A DNA stretch of 64,000 bases from Semisulcospira habei. Lineage: Eukaryota; Mollusca; Gastropoda; Semisulcospiridae. A program made the translations under genes and the position numbers. The stretch's first letter is position 1. Every line of letters begins with the position of its first letter. The notes beneath the pieces were generated by a model. That model was not told the DNA's origin. It ran no database searches and was given only the letters and a program-made list of their open reading frames with translations. Below, piece by piece: positions 1 through 11,090 of the stretch. The stretch is from the NCBI GenBank assembly GCA_036245525.1, contig BTPG01000004.1:212751251-212815250 (forward strand), in the 5' to 3' direction.

Positions 1-162
1 AGAGGTTTAGCCTGCCCGCCTTTGACGTCATGGACATGCTATTAAATTCGCCCCACCGCGACCCGTCCTAAAAAGTCACTTCTATAAATAGCCTGAAGGG
101 TCTTAAAAACAAATATTGCTTTTTACAAAAATGGATTTTCTGTCTTTTGCCTTCCGTCTTTG

Positions 163-345
163 GGCTCACGATGGCCGCAGTGGGCCCGAGGATAGTTGAT
201 TACTTGGAAACCTGAGCGCTGACAATTACATGAGACCAATGTCGGCAAAAGATAGTAAGTCCATTTTTGTGAAAAGCAAGATTTTCATTGTATTGCCATG
301 AAATTCTCGCTTCTCGCAAAAAATGGACTTGCTGTCTCCTTGGCT
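163..345. repeat. Partial hairpin MITE, left flank of 52-bp array
   Basis: The stretch starts with a GGGCTCACGATGGCCGCAGT segment that recurs near 3520-3560 in inverted-complement form and again near 11755. It then has a foldback: AAGTCCATTTTT near 258 pairs with AAAAATGGACTT near 322. The inner stem has AGCAAGATTTTCAT opposite ATGAAATTCTCGCTT. No ORF in it looks like a protein. I call it a non-autonomous foldback element; the ends are not defined. Confidence 0.5.
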
Positions 346-425
346 TTACAGGGCAGTACCGGCTGCCTCTCTCCATTCGCTGCGTGCAGTGAACCGAGGA
401 GGGAAAACATTGAAGCACTCACCGG

Positions 426-757
426 CTATAAACTAACTCCAGTTTATTTCATTACTAATGTGGACTCTAGAGCTCCGCTATAAACTAACTCCAGTTTATT
501 TCATTACTAATGTGGACTCTAGAGCTCCGCTATAAACTAACTCCAGTTTATTTCATTACTAATGTGGACTCTAGAGCTCCGCTATAAACTAACTCCAGTT
601 TATTTCATTACTAATGTGGACTCTAGAGCTCCGCTATAAACTAACTCCAGTTTATTTCATTACTAATGTGGACTCTAGAGCTCCGCTATAAACTAACTCC
701 AGTTTATTTCATTACTAATGTGGACTCTAGAGCTCCGCTATAAACTAACTCCAGTTT
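426..757. repeat. 52-bp tandem repeat array, left part
   Basis: About 6.4 head-to-tail copies of a 52-bp unit begin CTATAAACTAACTCCAGTTT and end CTCTAGAGCTCCG. Copies look identical, which implies very recent amplification, gene conversion or an assembly effect. The same array resumes at 2770, so the 375-bp array between the two parts split it. It is not CRISPR: the unit has no variable spacers. Confidence 0.95.
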
Positions 758-2769
758 ACTCACAAACCAGATAGGTGAGGCTAGCGCTGGCAGAATTGTC
801 AGTACTCAAACCAAGGGGAATCACAGCGCTGGACAGACAACAGTTAGATCCCCTGCCCCCGCCTATCAGGCACCCAATCGCCAGCCCACAGAGAAATACG
901 CAGGTATAGAATAAGACAATCATTTCCATTCCTAATAAGAATGGATCAGGTCTCTTATATAACCCATGTCTTTCTCCGGAACTTAGGAAGTAGGCAGGAG
1001 AAACATACATACACAAACATGAAGGTGCGCTACTATATGTGGTCGGGTAAATACCCTGATTTCCCACAGTAGATGCACAGAACATTACACAACAATGTAA
1101 CGATACAAATTTTGCCTCGAGTTATACATGATACTCACAAACCAGATAGGTGAGGCTAGCGCTGGCAGAATTGTCAGTACTCAAACCAAGGGGAATCACA
1201 GCGCTGGACAGACAACAGTTAGATCCCCTGCCCCCGCCTATCAGGCACCCAATCGCCAGCCCACAGAGAAATACGCAGGTATAGAATAAGACAATCATTT
1301 CCATTCCTAATTCTGCCAGCGCTAGCCTCACCTATCTGGTTTGTGAGTATCATGTATAACTCGAGGCAAAATTTGTATCGTTACATTGTTGTGTAATGTT
1401 CTGTGCATCTACTGTGGGAAATCAGGGTATTTACCCGACCACATATAGTAGCGCACCTTCATGTTTGTGTATGTATGTTTCTCCTGCCTACTTCCTAAGT
1501 TCCGGAGAAAGACATGGGTTATATAAGAGACCTGATCCATTCTTATTAGGAATGGAAATGATTGTCTTATTCTATACCTGCGTATTTCTCTGTGGGCTGG
1601 CGATTGGGTGCCTGATAGGCGGGGGCAGGGGATCTAACTGTTGTCTGTCCAGCGCTGTGATTCCCCTTGGTTTGAGTACTGACAATTCTGCCAGCGCTAG
1701 CCTCACCTATCTGGTTTGTGAGTATCATGTATAACTCGAGGCAAAATTTGTATCGTTACATTGTTGTGTAATGTTCTGTGCATCTACTGTGGGAAATCAG
1801 GGTATTTACCCGACCACATATAGTAGCGCACCTTCATGTTTGTGTATGTATGTTTCTCCTGCCTACTTCCTAAGTTCCGGAGAAAGACATGGGTTATATA
1901 AGAGACCTGATCCATTCTTATTAGGAATGGAAATGATTGTCTTATTCTATACCTGCGTATTTCTCTGTGGGCTGGCGATTGGGTGCCTGATAGGCGGGGG
2001 CAGGGGATCTAACTGTTGTCTGTCCAGCGCTGTGATTCCCCTTGGTTTGAGTACTGACAATTCTGCCAGCGCTAGCCTCACCTATCTGGTTTGTGAGTAT
2101 CATGTATAACTCGAGGCAAAATTTGTATCGTTACATTGTTGTGTAATGTTCTGTGCATCTACTGTGGGAAATCAGGGTATTTACCCGACCACATATAGTA
2201 GCGCACCTTCATGTTTGTGTATGTATGTTTCTCCTGCCTACTTCCTAAGTTCCGGAGAAAGACATGGGTTATATAAGAGACCTGATCCATTCTTATTAGG
2301 AATGGAAATGATTGTCTTATTCTATACCTGCGTATTTCTCTGTGGGCTGGCGATTGGGTGCCTGATAGGCGGGGGCAGGGGATCTAACTGTTGTCTGTCC
2401 AGCGCTGTGATTCCCCTTGGTTTGAGTACTGACAATTCTGCCAGCGCTAGCCTCACCTATCTGGTTTGTGAGTATCATGTATAACTCGAGGCAAAATTTG
2501 TATCGTTACATTGTTGTGTAATGTTCTGTGCATCTACTGTGGGAAATCAGGGTATTTACCCGACCACATATAGTAGCGCACCTTCATGTTTGTGTATGTA
2601 TGTTTCTCCTGCCTACTTCCTAAGTTCCGGAGAAAGACATGGGTTATATAAGAGACCTGATCCATTCTTATTAGGAATGGAAATGATTGTCTTATTCTAT
2701 ACCTGCGTATTTCTCTGTGGGCTGGCGATTGGGTGCCTGATAGGCGGGGGCAGGGGATCTAACTGTTGT
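756..2769. repeat. Inverted array of a 375-bp LTR-like unit
   Basis: Two reverse-oriented copies (756-1309, both truncated) are followed by forward copies (1310-1385 partial, 1392-1760, 1767-2135, 2142-2510, 2517-2769 truncated). Period is exactly 375 bp and copies appear identical. Each full copy runs TGTAATG...CGTTACA over 369 bp, so its ends form the inverted pair TGTAA/TTACA, and copies are joined by the constant hexamer TTGTTG. A TATATAA box lies about 130 bp into each unit (near 1520). These are features of a retroviral-type LTR, but no gag, pol, primer-binding site or polypurine tract is attached. A 112-codon ORF with one hydrophobic stretch stays open in each unit; there is no evidence it is translated. 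The LTR identity is inference; a satellite is the alternative. Confidence 0.75.
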
Positions 2770-3022
2770 AACTCCAGTTTATTTCATTACTAATGTGGAC
2801 TCTAGAGCTCCGCTATAAACTAACTCCAGTTTATTTCATTACTAATGTAGACTCTAGAGCTCCGCTATAAACTAACTCCAGTTTATTTCATTACTAATGT
2901 GGACTCTAGAGCTCCGCTATAAACTAACTCCAGTTTATTTCATTACTAATGTGGACTCTAGAGCTCCGCTATAAACTAACTCCAGTTTATTTCATTACTA
3001 ATGTGGACTCTAGAGCTCCGCT
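2770..3022. repeat. 52-bp tandem repeat array, right part
   Basis: About five copies of the same 52-bp unit as at 426-757, with only one substitution seen (TGTAGACTC for TGTGGACTC near 2847). The 375-bp array joins it at GGATCTAACTGTTGT/AACTCCAG. Confidence 0.95.
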
Positions 3023-3039
3023 GACTCTGACCTAGCCGC

Positions 3040-3600
3040 AAGACTGGTTTTCTTTCACAGTGATCTGCCGTTATTATGGCAAAAAGCCAGAAAATCCATT
3101 TTTGAGAAAAGCGAGGTTTTCATTGTATTACAATGAAAATTTGTTTTTTCTTAAAAAGTGGACATTCTGGCAACAGTCAGCATAATTATGTTCATTTTTG
3201 AGAAAAGCGAAATTTTTATTATAAAAATCTCGCTTTTTCTCAAAAAAAAAAAAAAATAACATTCTGGCAAAATGTCAGTACATGTTCATTTTTGGGAAAA
3301 GCGAGATTTTCATTGTATTACAATGAACATTGCGAATTTCTCAAAATCAGGATATTCTGGCTTTGCCGTATAACGGCGGTGATGTTCTATGGCCTGAACG
3401 GTTTAGACCGTGGTCATGGATTTGACAATCAAAGAACGGGCCCGTGATCCACACAAAAACCCGAATAGCAGAACGTCTTCGGGCTGACGACGGCAGCAGT
3501 GGGCCGGCGCACATTCGTGCGCGGGCCCACTGCGGCCGTCGTGAGCCCGAGGATAGTTGATTACTAGGAAACCTGAGCGCTGACCATAACATGAGATCAA
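3040..3600. repeat. Cluster of foldback (hairpin) repeats
   Basis: Several copies of a GAGAAAAGCGAGATTTTCAT / ATGAAAATTTGTTTTTTCTT type foldback lie at 3090-3350, each centred on CATTGTATTACAATG. A GC-rich hairpin follows at about 3480-3553: CGGGCTGACGACGGCAGCAG pairs with the complementary stretch ending GTCGTGAGCCCG, with a loop near GCACATTCGTGC. The sequence after it (GAGGATAGTTGATTACT) matches 192-215, so the same composite element flanks both sides of the 52-bp/375-bp block. Confidence 0.6.
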
Positions 3601-3604
3601 TTTT

Positions 3605-4430
3605 ATTTACACCACCCATAGCCTCGGTCATTTTGACTGCAGGTGGTCGTGCCGATAGATTGATTTCTTGTCAAGGTGGTCTTCTTACAAATCCTTACCT
3701 AGTAGACAACCCGAGGTCCGTGCGTCACGCCTGAATGACCACCTCACCAGATCGACCCAGAGTCACTTCAGCGTGGAGATAAATACGCCACCCCTGAGTG
3801 ATTTTGGCGTGAACAACTGCAACGTGCCTGACATGTTGCCTTACAGCCAGATACCAATCAAACAACGGGAGCGAGGGGGGTGAGTGTGTGTGTGTGTGGG
3901 GGGGCGGGGGGTGGGGTGGGGGGGGACGTGGGGGGTGTGGGGGGAGTGGTAGGTGAACGGGAATGGGGCCGGGGGGCGGGTGGGGGGTGAGGGGGGAAGA
4001 TGTAGGCGACGTTTAATTCCAACCTTTGCAAAACATCTAACATTAACAATACAATCTTATACGTTTTATCCAGAAATATTTATTTTTACAAAGGAGTTAT
4101 AAACTCTAATGATCTTTCTTTCTTTAAAAGTATTTTTCTACAAAAATATTTTTTTTTCCTCCTGAAGGATGTTGGCAGAGGAGGGGGAGGAAGGGGCAGG
4201 GCCCTGCCCCCCCCCACCCCCACCTACTCCTGCTATAGCGGAGCACCTTGCTTAGTGTCTTGAGCACACTAAACTCACTCATGCAACTGAGCCCAGTCAC
4301 CCAATACATGCAGTGCCTAAAATGTCGTCCTTGTCTAAAATAAGAAGTTCTAGCCTGCTGGTTTGAACAGTAGGCCGAGTGTTGATCCTTTCCATCCCGA
4401 CACTCTATTGCATAAAATATATTTGACTAC
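3605..4430. other. No gene seen; G-rich tract
   Basis: Contains a very G-rich stretch at 3882-3990 with TG runs and a C-rich stretch at 4200-4225. ORFs over these tracts are low-complexity artefacts. Nothing else is recognisable. Confidence 0.6.
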
Positions 4431-4507
4431 GATAGTTCAAGGGTATTGCCAGAATACCTTGGCTCCCCGAGGCGCCAAGCTATTCTGGCACCACCCTTGA
4501 ACTAAAA
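4431..4507. mobile_element. Hairpin MITE family A, copy 1
   Basis: Near-perfect inverted repeat: GATAGTTCAAGGGT...CCAGAATA on the left pairs with TATTCTGG...ACCCTTGAACTA on the right around CTCCCCGAGGCGCC. Arms are slightly decayed (ACCTTGGCT against AGCTATTC). One of at least eight copies in the window. Confidence 0.8.
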
Positions 4508-4558
4508 CGGTTTGTATCTATCTCCTAATCTGTTATCTGACAAGACACAATTTGAGTG

Positions 4559-4641
4559 TGATAGTTCATGGGTAGTGTCAAAATAGCTTGGCGCCCAGAG
4601 GCGCCTGACGAAATTATTCTGACACCACCCTCGCACTAAAA
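4559..4641. mobile_element. Hairpin MITE family A, copy 2
   Basis: Same hairpin as at 4431, more diverged (GATAGTTCATGGGTAGTGTC against GACACCACCCTCGCACTA). Downstream, 4699-4724 carries the family end CAGCCTCAGGATGTAACGGA followed by TTAA. Confidence 0.75.
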
Positions 4642-4834
4642 CAGTTTGATCTATCACCAAATATGTTGCTATATGAAAATACACAAATCTGAAGAACATT
4701 CAGCCTCAGGATGTAACGGATTAAGTCCGCCTCTACGCGGACTTGTATCATACATGGAAGTCGTCCAACCGTCGACCAAGAAACATGATTACTTCCACTC
4801 CTTTTCCCCTCCGGCTAGTACAGCAGAAAAAAGT

Positions 4835-4904
4835 CACACTGGTTACCTCCCGCGATCCGATCCGCACTATAGTGCGGAGCGGATCGCTAGAGGTAACCAG
4901 TGTG
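4835..4904. repeat. 70-bp palindrome (CACACTGGTTACC stem)
   Basis: CACACTGGTTACCTC on the left pairs with GAGGTAACCAGTGTG on the right; inner arms CGATCCGATCCGCACTAT and ATAGTGCGGAGCGGATCG complete the foldback with almost no loop. It is unrelated in sequence to families A and B. A half-site resembling the arm occurs near 39191. Confidence 0.85.
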
Positions 4905-5284
4905 CTGTGAAGGCCTAGACAGCTGCCAGTTTTGAGGTCACGCTGTGGTTAGTAAACCACAATCCTCTTTCCTAAATTTGTGGCTACCGTCTCTTTTCAG
5001 TTGTGACACTGTATAGTCTGTTTGAGCTAACGCCTGGCCTCGTTTTTTCTTTTTTCCAATTCAGTAACTTTTGAACACAAGACATATTTCAGGACAACAC
5101 TAAGAACACGCAAAGGGTTAATGTCACTGAGTTTCTGCTGTTTTATAAACCCTAGAGTAGAGAAGCTTTCTGAAGACAAAAGCCACCTGAAAAGCGAGAT
5201 TTTCATTGCCATATTACAATGAAACTCTAGGAGTTTTCACAAACTCGGACTCAGTTACTGCCCGAATTACCTTCACAGGGCGGG

Positions 5285-5430
5285 GAGCTGGGTAGCTCAG
5301 TTCGACTCTCTCCCGAAAGCTCGTGAGTTCGAACCCAGCTGGGGTCAAAATTTGTACAGACCTCTTTTCGGTGCCCCGTCTTTGAAATCACCTTCGTGGT
5401 GGACAAAAGACGTTAAGCCCTAAACGTTTA
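5285..5430 (+). mobile_element. tRNA-derived SINE head
   Basis: GGTAGCTCAGTTCG (5291-5304) matches an RNA polymerase III A box and GAGTTCGAACCC (5325-5336) a B box, 34 nt apart as in a tRNA gene. The acceptor and anticodon stems are not intact, so this is a tRNA-derived promoter rather than a functional tRNA. A non-tRNA body follows (CACCTTCGTGGTGGACAAAA, AAGACGTTAAGCCCTAAA). The 3' end is unclear and no target duplication was seen. Confidence 0.6.
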
Positions 5431-5874
5431 ACTCATTCACGGCAAGCCGCACATCCGGATGCGGCTGGCCGCGAATGACTCGACTGAGTACTTCACTGGG
5501 CACACAGGGCTATGCAAGTACAGGCAACCCGCTCTCCAGTCTTTCAGGTCGAGTGACTGCACTCGCTGAACATTCGCAAACTTTGGGGACAAAGAGAAGC
5601 GAGGGAGGGGGGGGGGGGGGGAACCGCCATCCAACCAAATCCCTTAGCCAGCCACAGAACCAGCAAAGCGCGCTGACATGAAACATCCTCCGGCACGTCA
5701 GTTCAGTGGAACATGCATTGCACAGAGATAAATTATGTAGTAATTTGGGTTCAGCGCCGTGCAGGCCACTATGGCCATCTCAACTCGGGATGGTTAAAAA
5801 TCTTGTCAGCCGGACTGAAAGAAAAGTGCAAATATGTATTTAAAATATTTCGGGCTAAAATGTCGTACAATTCT

Positions 5875-6085
5875 TTAAACCTTTTCATTCTGATACACCC
5901 ATTGCTTGAAATAAATGTGACTGTGATAGTTGAAGGGTGGTACCAGAATAGCTTGGCGCCTGAGGCGCCAAGCTATTTTGGCACCACCCTTCAACTAAAA
6001 TGGTGGATCTATCTCCTCATCGGCAATACAGCCTTCATATGGTAATAAACAAAATTAAATTCAGCCTCAGGATGTAATGCGTTAA
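5875..6085. mobile_element. Hairpin MITE family A, copy 3, TTAA-bounded
   Basis: The core hairpin is 5925-5999: AGCTTGGCGCC pairs with GGCGCCAAGCT around TGA, with outer arms GATAGTTGAAGGGTGGTACC and GGCACCACCCTTCAACTA. TTAA occurs at 5875-5878 and at 6082-6085 (after AGCCTCAGGATGTAATGCG). TTAA target sites are typical of piggyBac-type elements. The same flanks (CTGATACACCCA, ATAAATGTGACT) recur at 44690-44722, which supports an element longer than the hairpin. Confidence 0.75.
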
Positions 6086-6509
6086 GCGATATGTCTACAG
6101 ACTCTTGAAAAGATCAAAACATTAAAATTCACATGGTCAGCAAATACTCAAATCTTGCTAAAAATATTGTACTCTTTCAAAAAACTGAAGTGCGTGTCGG
6201 GGGTGGGGTGGGGGGGGGGTAGGGGGGTGGTGGTGGGGGTCATCCCAGAAAGAAAACCTTTAAAGAGTCCGCTGTGCAGTGCTTACGCCTCGTTTCGATT
6301 ATATATATTTATGGAGATGAGCAAGGTGTCGCTGAGTGCCGTGCGCACCCTGCGCGCGCGGAGGCTGTCAAGCCATATTTCAGCGCGCATCGCTCGTCTT
6401 AGCCAACTACGCTATACACTTTTACAGCTGTCGAGGAGCCTTGCGTGTGTTAAAGTCCCTCGTCTCTCTCGCACAGGCATGGGATGATGTTTGCGTTGTT
6501 GCTTTCTTC

Positions 6510-6709
6510 TTAACTCATTACATCCTGAGAATGACATTGCCATTTTTGTGTGTGTGCATATATCCTTTGAGGACTACATCACAGTTCTGGAGACAGATCG
6601 AACATGATAGTTCAAGGGTGGTGTCGAACTATAGCTTGGCAGGCGCCGAGTTATTTCGACACCACCCTGAACTATCATTTTTCAATACACATCCTGACGT
6701 ATGGGTTAA
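6510..6709. mobile_element. Hairpin MITE family A, copy 4, full length
   Basis: Clearest full-length copy: TTAA at both ends (6510-6513, 6706-6709), short inverted ends TTAACTCATTA and (reverse) TTAACCCATAC, and an internal hairpin at 6604-6678 (ATGATAGTTCA / TGAACTATCAT outer arm). No coding capacity. TTAA boundaries suggest mobilisation by a piggyBac-type transposase encoded elsewhere; none is present in this window. Confidence 0.8.
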
Positions 6710-6968
6710 CGCGGGTAGTAGTATAAAGCACCTTGCCTACTACCGGTGTTAATCTCTGCCGTTGCCGGTCCCCAAGCCCGGATGAGAAAGGAGGAGGGGA
6801 AAACCTATGCCAAAAATGACTACAAGCCATCATGCTACAATTGCTGATAACCACGCCAAAACTGCTAGTCTCCGATCACTTCTAGTGCCAGTGGGACAGT
6901 AACCTGGAACAAAGCAAGCCGTGTTAACCCATTTAGCCCCAACGCCCTACAGCAGAGGATGGACTGAC

Positions 6969-7050
6969 CATGATAATTCAAGGGTAGTGCCAGATGAGCT
7001 TGGCGCCTGAAGGCGCCAAGTTCATCTGGCACTACCCTTGAATTATCATG
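6969..7050. mobile_element. Hairpin MITE family A, copy 5
   Basis: Near-perfect 82-bp inverted repeat, CATGATAATTCAAGGGTAGT...ACTACCCTTGAATTATCATG, with inner arms TTGGCGCC/GGCGCCAA and GATGAGC/GTTCATC. Relative to copy 3 both arms changed together (GTGCCAGATGA against TCATCTGGCAC). The left flank TTAACCCATTTAGCCCCAA (6927-6945) resembles the ends of copy 8 near 56670-56873. Confidence 0.85.
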
Positions 7051-7099
7051 GCCGAACTATTTTCTGCGAACTGTTGCGTCGTCGTTAGGTAACACCTCC

Positions 7100-7985
7100 A
7101 GGATTTGGGAAATGCGGCCTTGGCTTGAGGTGACTAGTCATGAGCGATCATTCCACGCCTGTAGTCTGTAGGGACTCGGAGCGACGCAATGACTGTGACA
7201 GCTGTGCCCCAACAGCTGAGGAGGTGTGTGGGGTTAAATCATGGACTGTTCGCCATTAACACGGGACTGACACGGTTTAATTGTGCTCAAAAAGTAAAGT
7301 TCGTTATTTTCTACGCCTCCTCCCCCCCCCTCCCCTACCCCTCCCTCATTATTTTCATTCAAAATCTGCAACTCTTTTCACACAACAGTCTCGATAATTA
7401 CAACTTTTACAATAAAACAAAATCTTGTCGGTTGGGTCCCCAAAGACACGACACTACTTTTGTGTGTGGCTAGGTTGTTGTTTTTGTTTATTGTTTTTGT
7501 GGTTAAAATGTGTCGTCTTTCTTACGTGTCATTGAAACTGGCCCTCACTAAAATGATATTCAAGACAACATATTAATAGTACTAGACACTTTAAATCTTT
7601 GTGATTTTTTTAAAAGTATTTTATTTAAATAAATAAATAAATACATTTTAAAAAACGTAATAAATAATACGTAATAAACAAATACCTAAATAACAATAAA
7701 TAAATAATCAGTTAAGTACACATACTTGTGAAATGCTGATTGCAAAAAGTGTAACTGTTATAAATGTAAGAAGAAAATTAATACAAGCAATGAGGCCTGT
7801 ACCCAATGGATTCTTACAACACATTGAAACTGGCCTTTCACTAACTGATATTCAAGAAAATATATCAATAGTATTAGACATTTTAAAAAATGGTCAAACA
7901 TTTTTCTATAAGTATTTTAGAATAAATAAATAAATACATAAATAAATCTAAAAAAGGTGAGACTGCCAGTGCTAATATTTTAGGA
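7100..7985. repeat. A/T-rich internal tandem duplication
   Basis: No gene seen. A segment at about 7529-7660 (GAAACTGGCCCTCACTAAAA, then GATATTCAAGACAACATATT) recurs degenerately at about 7824-7950. AAATAAATAAATA tracts lie between. Part of the same repeat (TGTGAAATGCTGATT, then GTGTAACTGTTATAAATGTA) recurs at 9055-9100. Confidence 0.55.
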
Positions 7986-8910
7986 AGATTACAAAGTAAA
8001 GTGTATAGCTAAAGCACTGTCAGGGGAGAGAATTGTCCAGTATCGACCAATGATCATAGTTCAAGTTTGGTCAAAGCACAAAAATGATAGGAAAAAAGGG
8101 CGCGCTAAGTAAGTGACTGGAAGTAGTGAATATGGAAGCCCCCCCCCCCCCCCGGCGGGGGGTGGGGGGGTGGGGGTGATTGATTGTACATTGCTTAACG
8201 TCCCGACAGCAACAAGGCTTTCTCAGGACGTGCCTGCACTGCTTGTGAAAAAAAACAAAAACAGAACATTGAATGTATGTCGCCAGCCGGTCAAATACGT
8301 TAAATAAACCTAACACATGGGGCTAAATAAAGCTAAGACCATTTAGCAACACACATCCAATATCAAGAGCTACAGGCAGTGCAGACAGTAGGGAGAGTTT
8401 TAAAAAGGCAAATACAGGTGAATGGACCTCGGGTAGACAGAAACACATGCCCCAGAATAGAGAGAAAAACCCACCCTGTGGGGCTGACCAGGGTGACCCT
8501 GGGAACTAAAAAATACCTAACCCCACCCAAGTCCCCCAGGGCAGACCCGGGTGGGGTGGGTGGGGGTGAGGGGGCGTTTCGCATATTCACTATTTCCAGC
8601 CCCCTGATGCTTGGAAATTTAGATCTAGGTCCTCCAAGGGTAGTAGTGGGGGGTGAGAGGGGAGGGGGGGGGGGGGGCAAGATTGTTTAGCCGGTGTGGA
8701 CAGCTGTTTCGGTCTTGGCGACCTCGTCAGCACATCATTCGGCATACTGGTCTAAGTCAGGAACTTCTACCTACCTCCAAAGACAACCACATTTTACTGT
8801 GGTGTCTGCAGGGGCATACTTGCCATGCCTCCACCTAGAGCTAAATTCCCATGCACCCTAAGAGAGAACCTACTAAAAAGGCGGGGGGGGGGGGGGTGCA
8901 GTCGATATTG
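7981..8910. repeat. ~520-bp dispersed repeat, interrupted
   Basis: The pieces at 7981-8169 and 8570-8910 match one continuous repeat at 17115-17610: GACTGTCAGGGGAGAGAA-like start, AGTGACTGGAAG, a poly-C run, TAGCCGGTGT, then GACAGCTGTTT, CTTGGCGACCTC and GTGTCTGCAGGGGCATAC. A 380-bp retroposon splits this copy. No ORF of substance. Function and class unknown. Confidence 0.65.
8180..8559 (-). mobile_element. 380-bp retroposon, copy 1 (in older repeat)
   Basis: Runs TTGATTGTACATTGCTTAAC to GCAGACCCGGGTGGGG-like end, flanked by GTGGGGGTGA at 8170-8179 and 8560-8569, a probable target duplication though in G-rich sequence. Length equals the copy at 33631-34010. The strand is given relative to that copy. 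No ORF, no TIR, no poly(A) tail. Confidence 0.75.
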
Positions 8911-9840
8911 TAGTAATAAATGTGAAAATAATAAAAAAATAAAATAAAAAATAAATAAATAAATAAAACAAATAAATCACTAAATAAATAATAATGATAA
9001 GTAAATAAATAAATACATAAATAAATTAATTAATAAATCAGTTAGCACACATACCTGTGAAATGCTTATTTCAGAAAGTGTAATTGTAATAAACGTAATA
9101 AGAAATGCAACATAATTATCAATGAGACGTGTACCCAATGTTATTCAGGGCTCAGAAAGTTGCAACTTTAAGAAAAACCACGGACACCACCACCAACAAA
9201 AATGAAAACAGTTATAAGGAAACAAAACCAACAGCAAAAAAAAAAAAAAAAAAGAAGTAAGGAAGGGCGCAATACGGTTGACAAAATGTTCGAAATTTAC
9301 GAGCTGAGCGTAGAATCAGCATGTACATTCTTACTAGGCCGTGCCCCTGTGGGTGGACATGTACACAGTCGTTAAACAAACGGACTAAAATCACGGGGTT
9401 CACTCGTCCACTACTAGTACAAAACTTGAACTGTTTCTTGTCAGTTTATGAAGATGTCCTAACCTCAAGATTGAGAGGCAGACTCAGTTTTGTTTTTACG
9501 GAAATGTGTGTGTACTCGGCCGTGGGAATTTAGCGTAAGAATGTAGCAACTCTTTTCCTTTACGAGACGCATGAGGCATACGAATTAGCAAGAGGCGTAG
9601 ATTCTCCTGCATCCTTGCTGGCCAGGATCCGCCCCACTAGTTTTAGCGAGGTCTGTCTGAACGCAGCCGAGTCAGGACTGGGCGCATAACACTGTCGCCA
9701 TCGGAACGGTGTAGTCTGTGGAAAATCAATGCGGGATACCGACGAACACCCGCCAAGGGTCGGAGAGCCGCATCCATGAAATATTTAATGCTTGGGCCAA
9801 TCAGGCTCCACGTTACAAAGCCATCTTTCAAAGGCCGTGG
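8911..9840. other. No gene seen; A-rich repeats
   Basis: AAATAAAT-type tracts at 8930-9050, a diverged copy of the 7730-7810 repeat at 9050-9145, and a poly(A) run at 9236-9253. The remainder (9260-9840) shows no recognisable coding or repeat signal. Confidence 0.5.
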
Positions 9841-9950
9841 TCTATCAGTTTGTATAAGATGGCGACGTGAAATTCGACTTTGACGGACTGATGAAGCGTG
9901 ATATACCAGTGTTTATACCACTGGCAAGTGACTGCGATTGACTGTTGTGC

Positions 9951-10800
9951 CACTCATTACGAAGGTCACTAAATCGTTGTTCTAAGGCTGTTGTATATGA
10001 GTGTTTATTCCACGAGGGAGTGGTTTTCCACTGACAGTGATGCCAACAAAGTCATTGTTCTAAGGACGTTGTATATCAGCGTTTAGACCGCGGGTAAGTG
10101 ACGCTCGGCTGTGGTGGACAGTTACATGTTCAAGCCAATCAGCTCAGTTTCAGGTAACGTAATCTTTGTTCTGAAAACGTGGTGTATGAAAGTGTATTCA
10201 ATGCGTGTTTCTGGATAGGAACAAATGTAACTCATTGATAGTTGACTACGTTTAGACTCATAATATATTGAACGTTTAGACCAACCGTGCTTTTCTTTTG
10301 GAAACGCTGAAATAATTATGTACGCAACATAATGTATTCAGTGTGGTCGCTAAATTGTTGTTCTAAGACTGTAGCATGTGAGTGTTTATTCCACGAGGAA
10401 GTGGTTTTCGACTGATTTGATGCCAACAGGCTTCAGGTTACACTCATTACGAAGGTCACTATATCGTTGTTCTAAGGCTGTTGTATATGAGTGTTTATAC
10501 TACGAGGGAGTGGTTTTCCACTGACTGTGATGCCAACAAAGTCATTGTTCTAAGGACGTTGTATACCAGAGTTTGGACCGCCGCGGGGAAGTGAAGCTCG
10601 ATTTTGGTGGACAGTTGCATGTTCAAGTCAATCAGCTTTCAGGTAACGTAATCTTTGTCCTGAAAACGTGGTGTATGTAAGTGTACCCAATTTGTGTGTC
10701 CGGATATGAACAACTGTAACTCATGTTGATAGCTGACTGCGTTTAGACTCATGAACTATAGAACGTTTGCCCCAACAAGGCTTCAGGTAGCAACAAGCTT
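9951..10800. repeat. 490-bp tandem duplication
   Basis: CACTCATTACGAAGGTCACT starts at 9951 and again at 10441, and the sequences remain alignable for several hundred bases (GTGATGCCAACAAAGTCATT, GAGGGAGTGGTTTTCCACTG). A shorter related segment lies at 10345-10440. No ORF is conserved between copies, so this is a degenerate long-period satellite. Confidence 0.8.
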
Positions 10801-10877
10801 TTTTTAAAAAGAAACTGCCGAAACAATACGTGCGTCATAGTGTATTAATGTGTTTGGGGCCCCGGAATATTAATAAT

Positions 10878-11090
10878 AATAACCCATTACATCCTGAGGC
10901 TGATTTTGTTAACTTTGCTTATCATCATATGAAGGCTACATTACAGATTAGGAAACAGATCAACTGTTTTAGTTCAAGGATGCTGCCAGAATAGCTTGGC
11001 GCCTGAGGCGCCAAGCTATTCTGGCAGCACCCTTGAGCTATCAGTCAAATTTATTTCAAGCAAGGGGAGTATCAAACTGATAAGAGTTAA
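10878..11090. mobile_element. Hairpin MITE family A, copy 6
   Basis: Core hairpin 10967-11042 with perfect inner arms AGAATAGCTTGGCGCC / GGCGCCAAGCTATTCT. The left end ATAACCCATTACATCCTGAG matches the end of copy 4; the right side closes at GAGTTAA (11084-11090). Here the outer arm is GATGCTGCCAG / CTGGCAGCACC where other copies have GGTGGTGCCAG / CTGGCACCACC, a paired change. Confidence 0.8.

Noticed and set aside
1396..2484. Repeated 112-codon ORF with a hydrophobic segment in the 375-bp units
   Set aside because: The unit is a multiple of three and the copies are identical DNA, so the ORF persists without selection. No homology, codon bias or splice context was recognised; it lies over an LTR-like sequence.
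426..3022. CRISPR-like array
   Set aside because: The 52-bp repeats are contiguous without spacers and the DNA is eukaryotic.
5285..5350. Functional tRNA gene
   Set aside because: A and B boxes are present but the acceptor stem and anticodon arm do not form properly and a SINE-like body follows.
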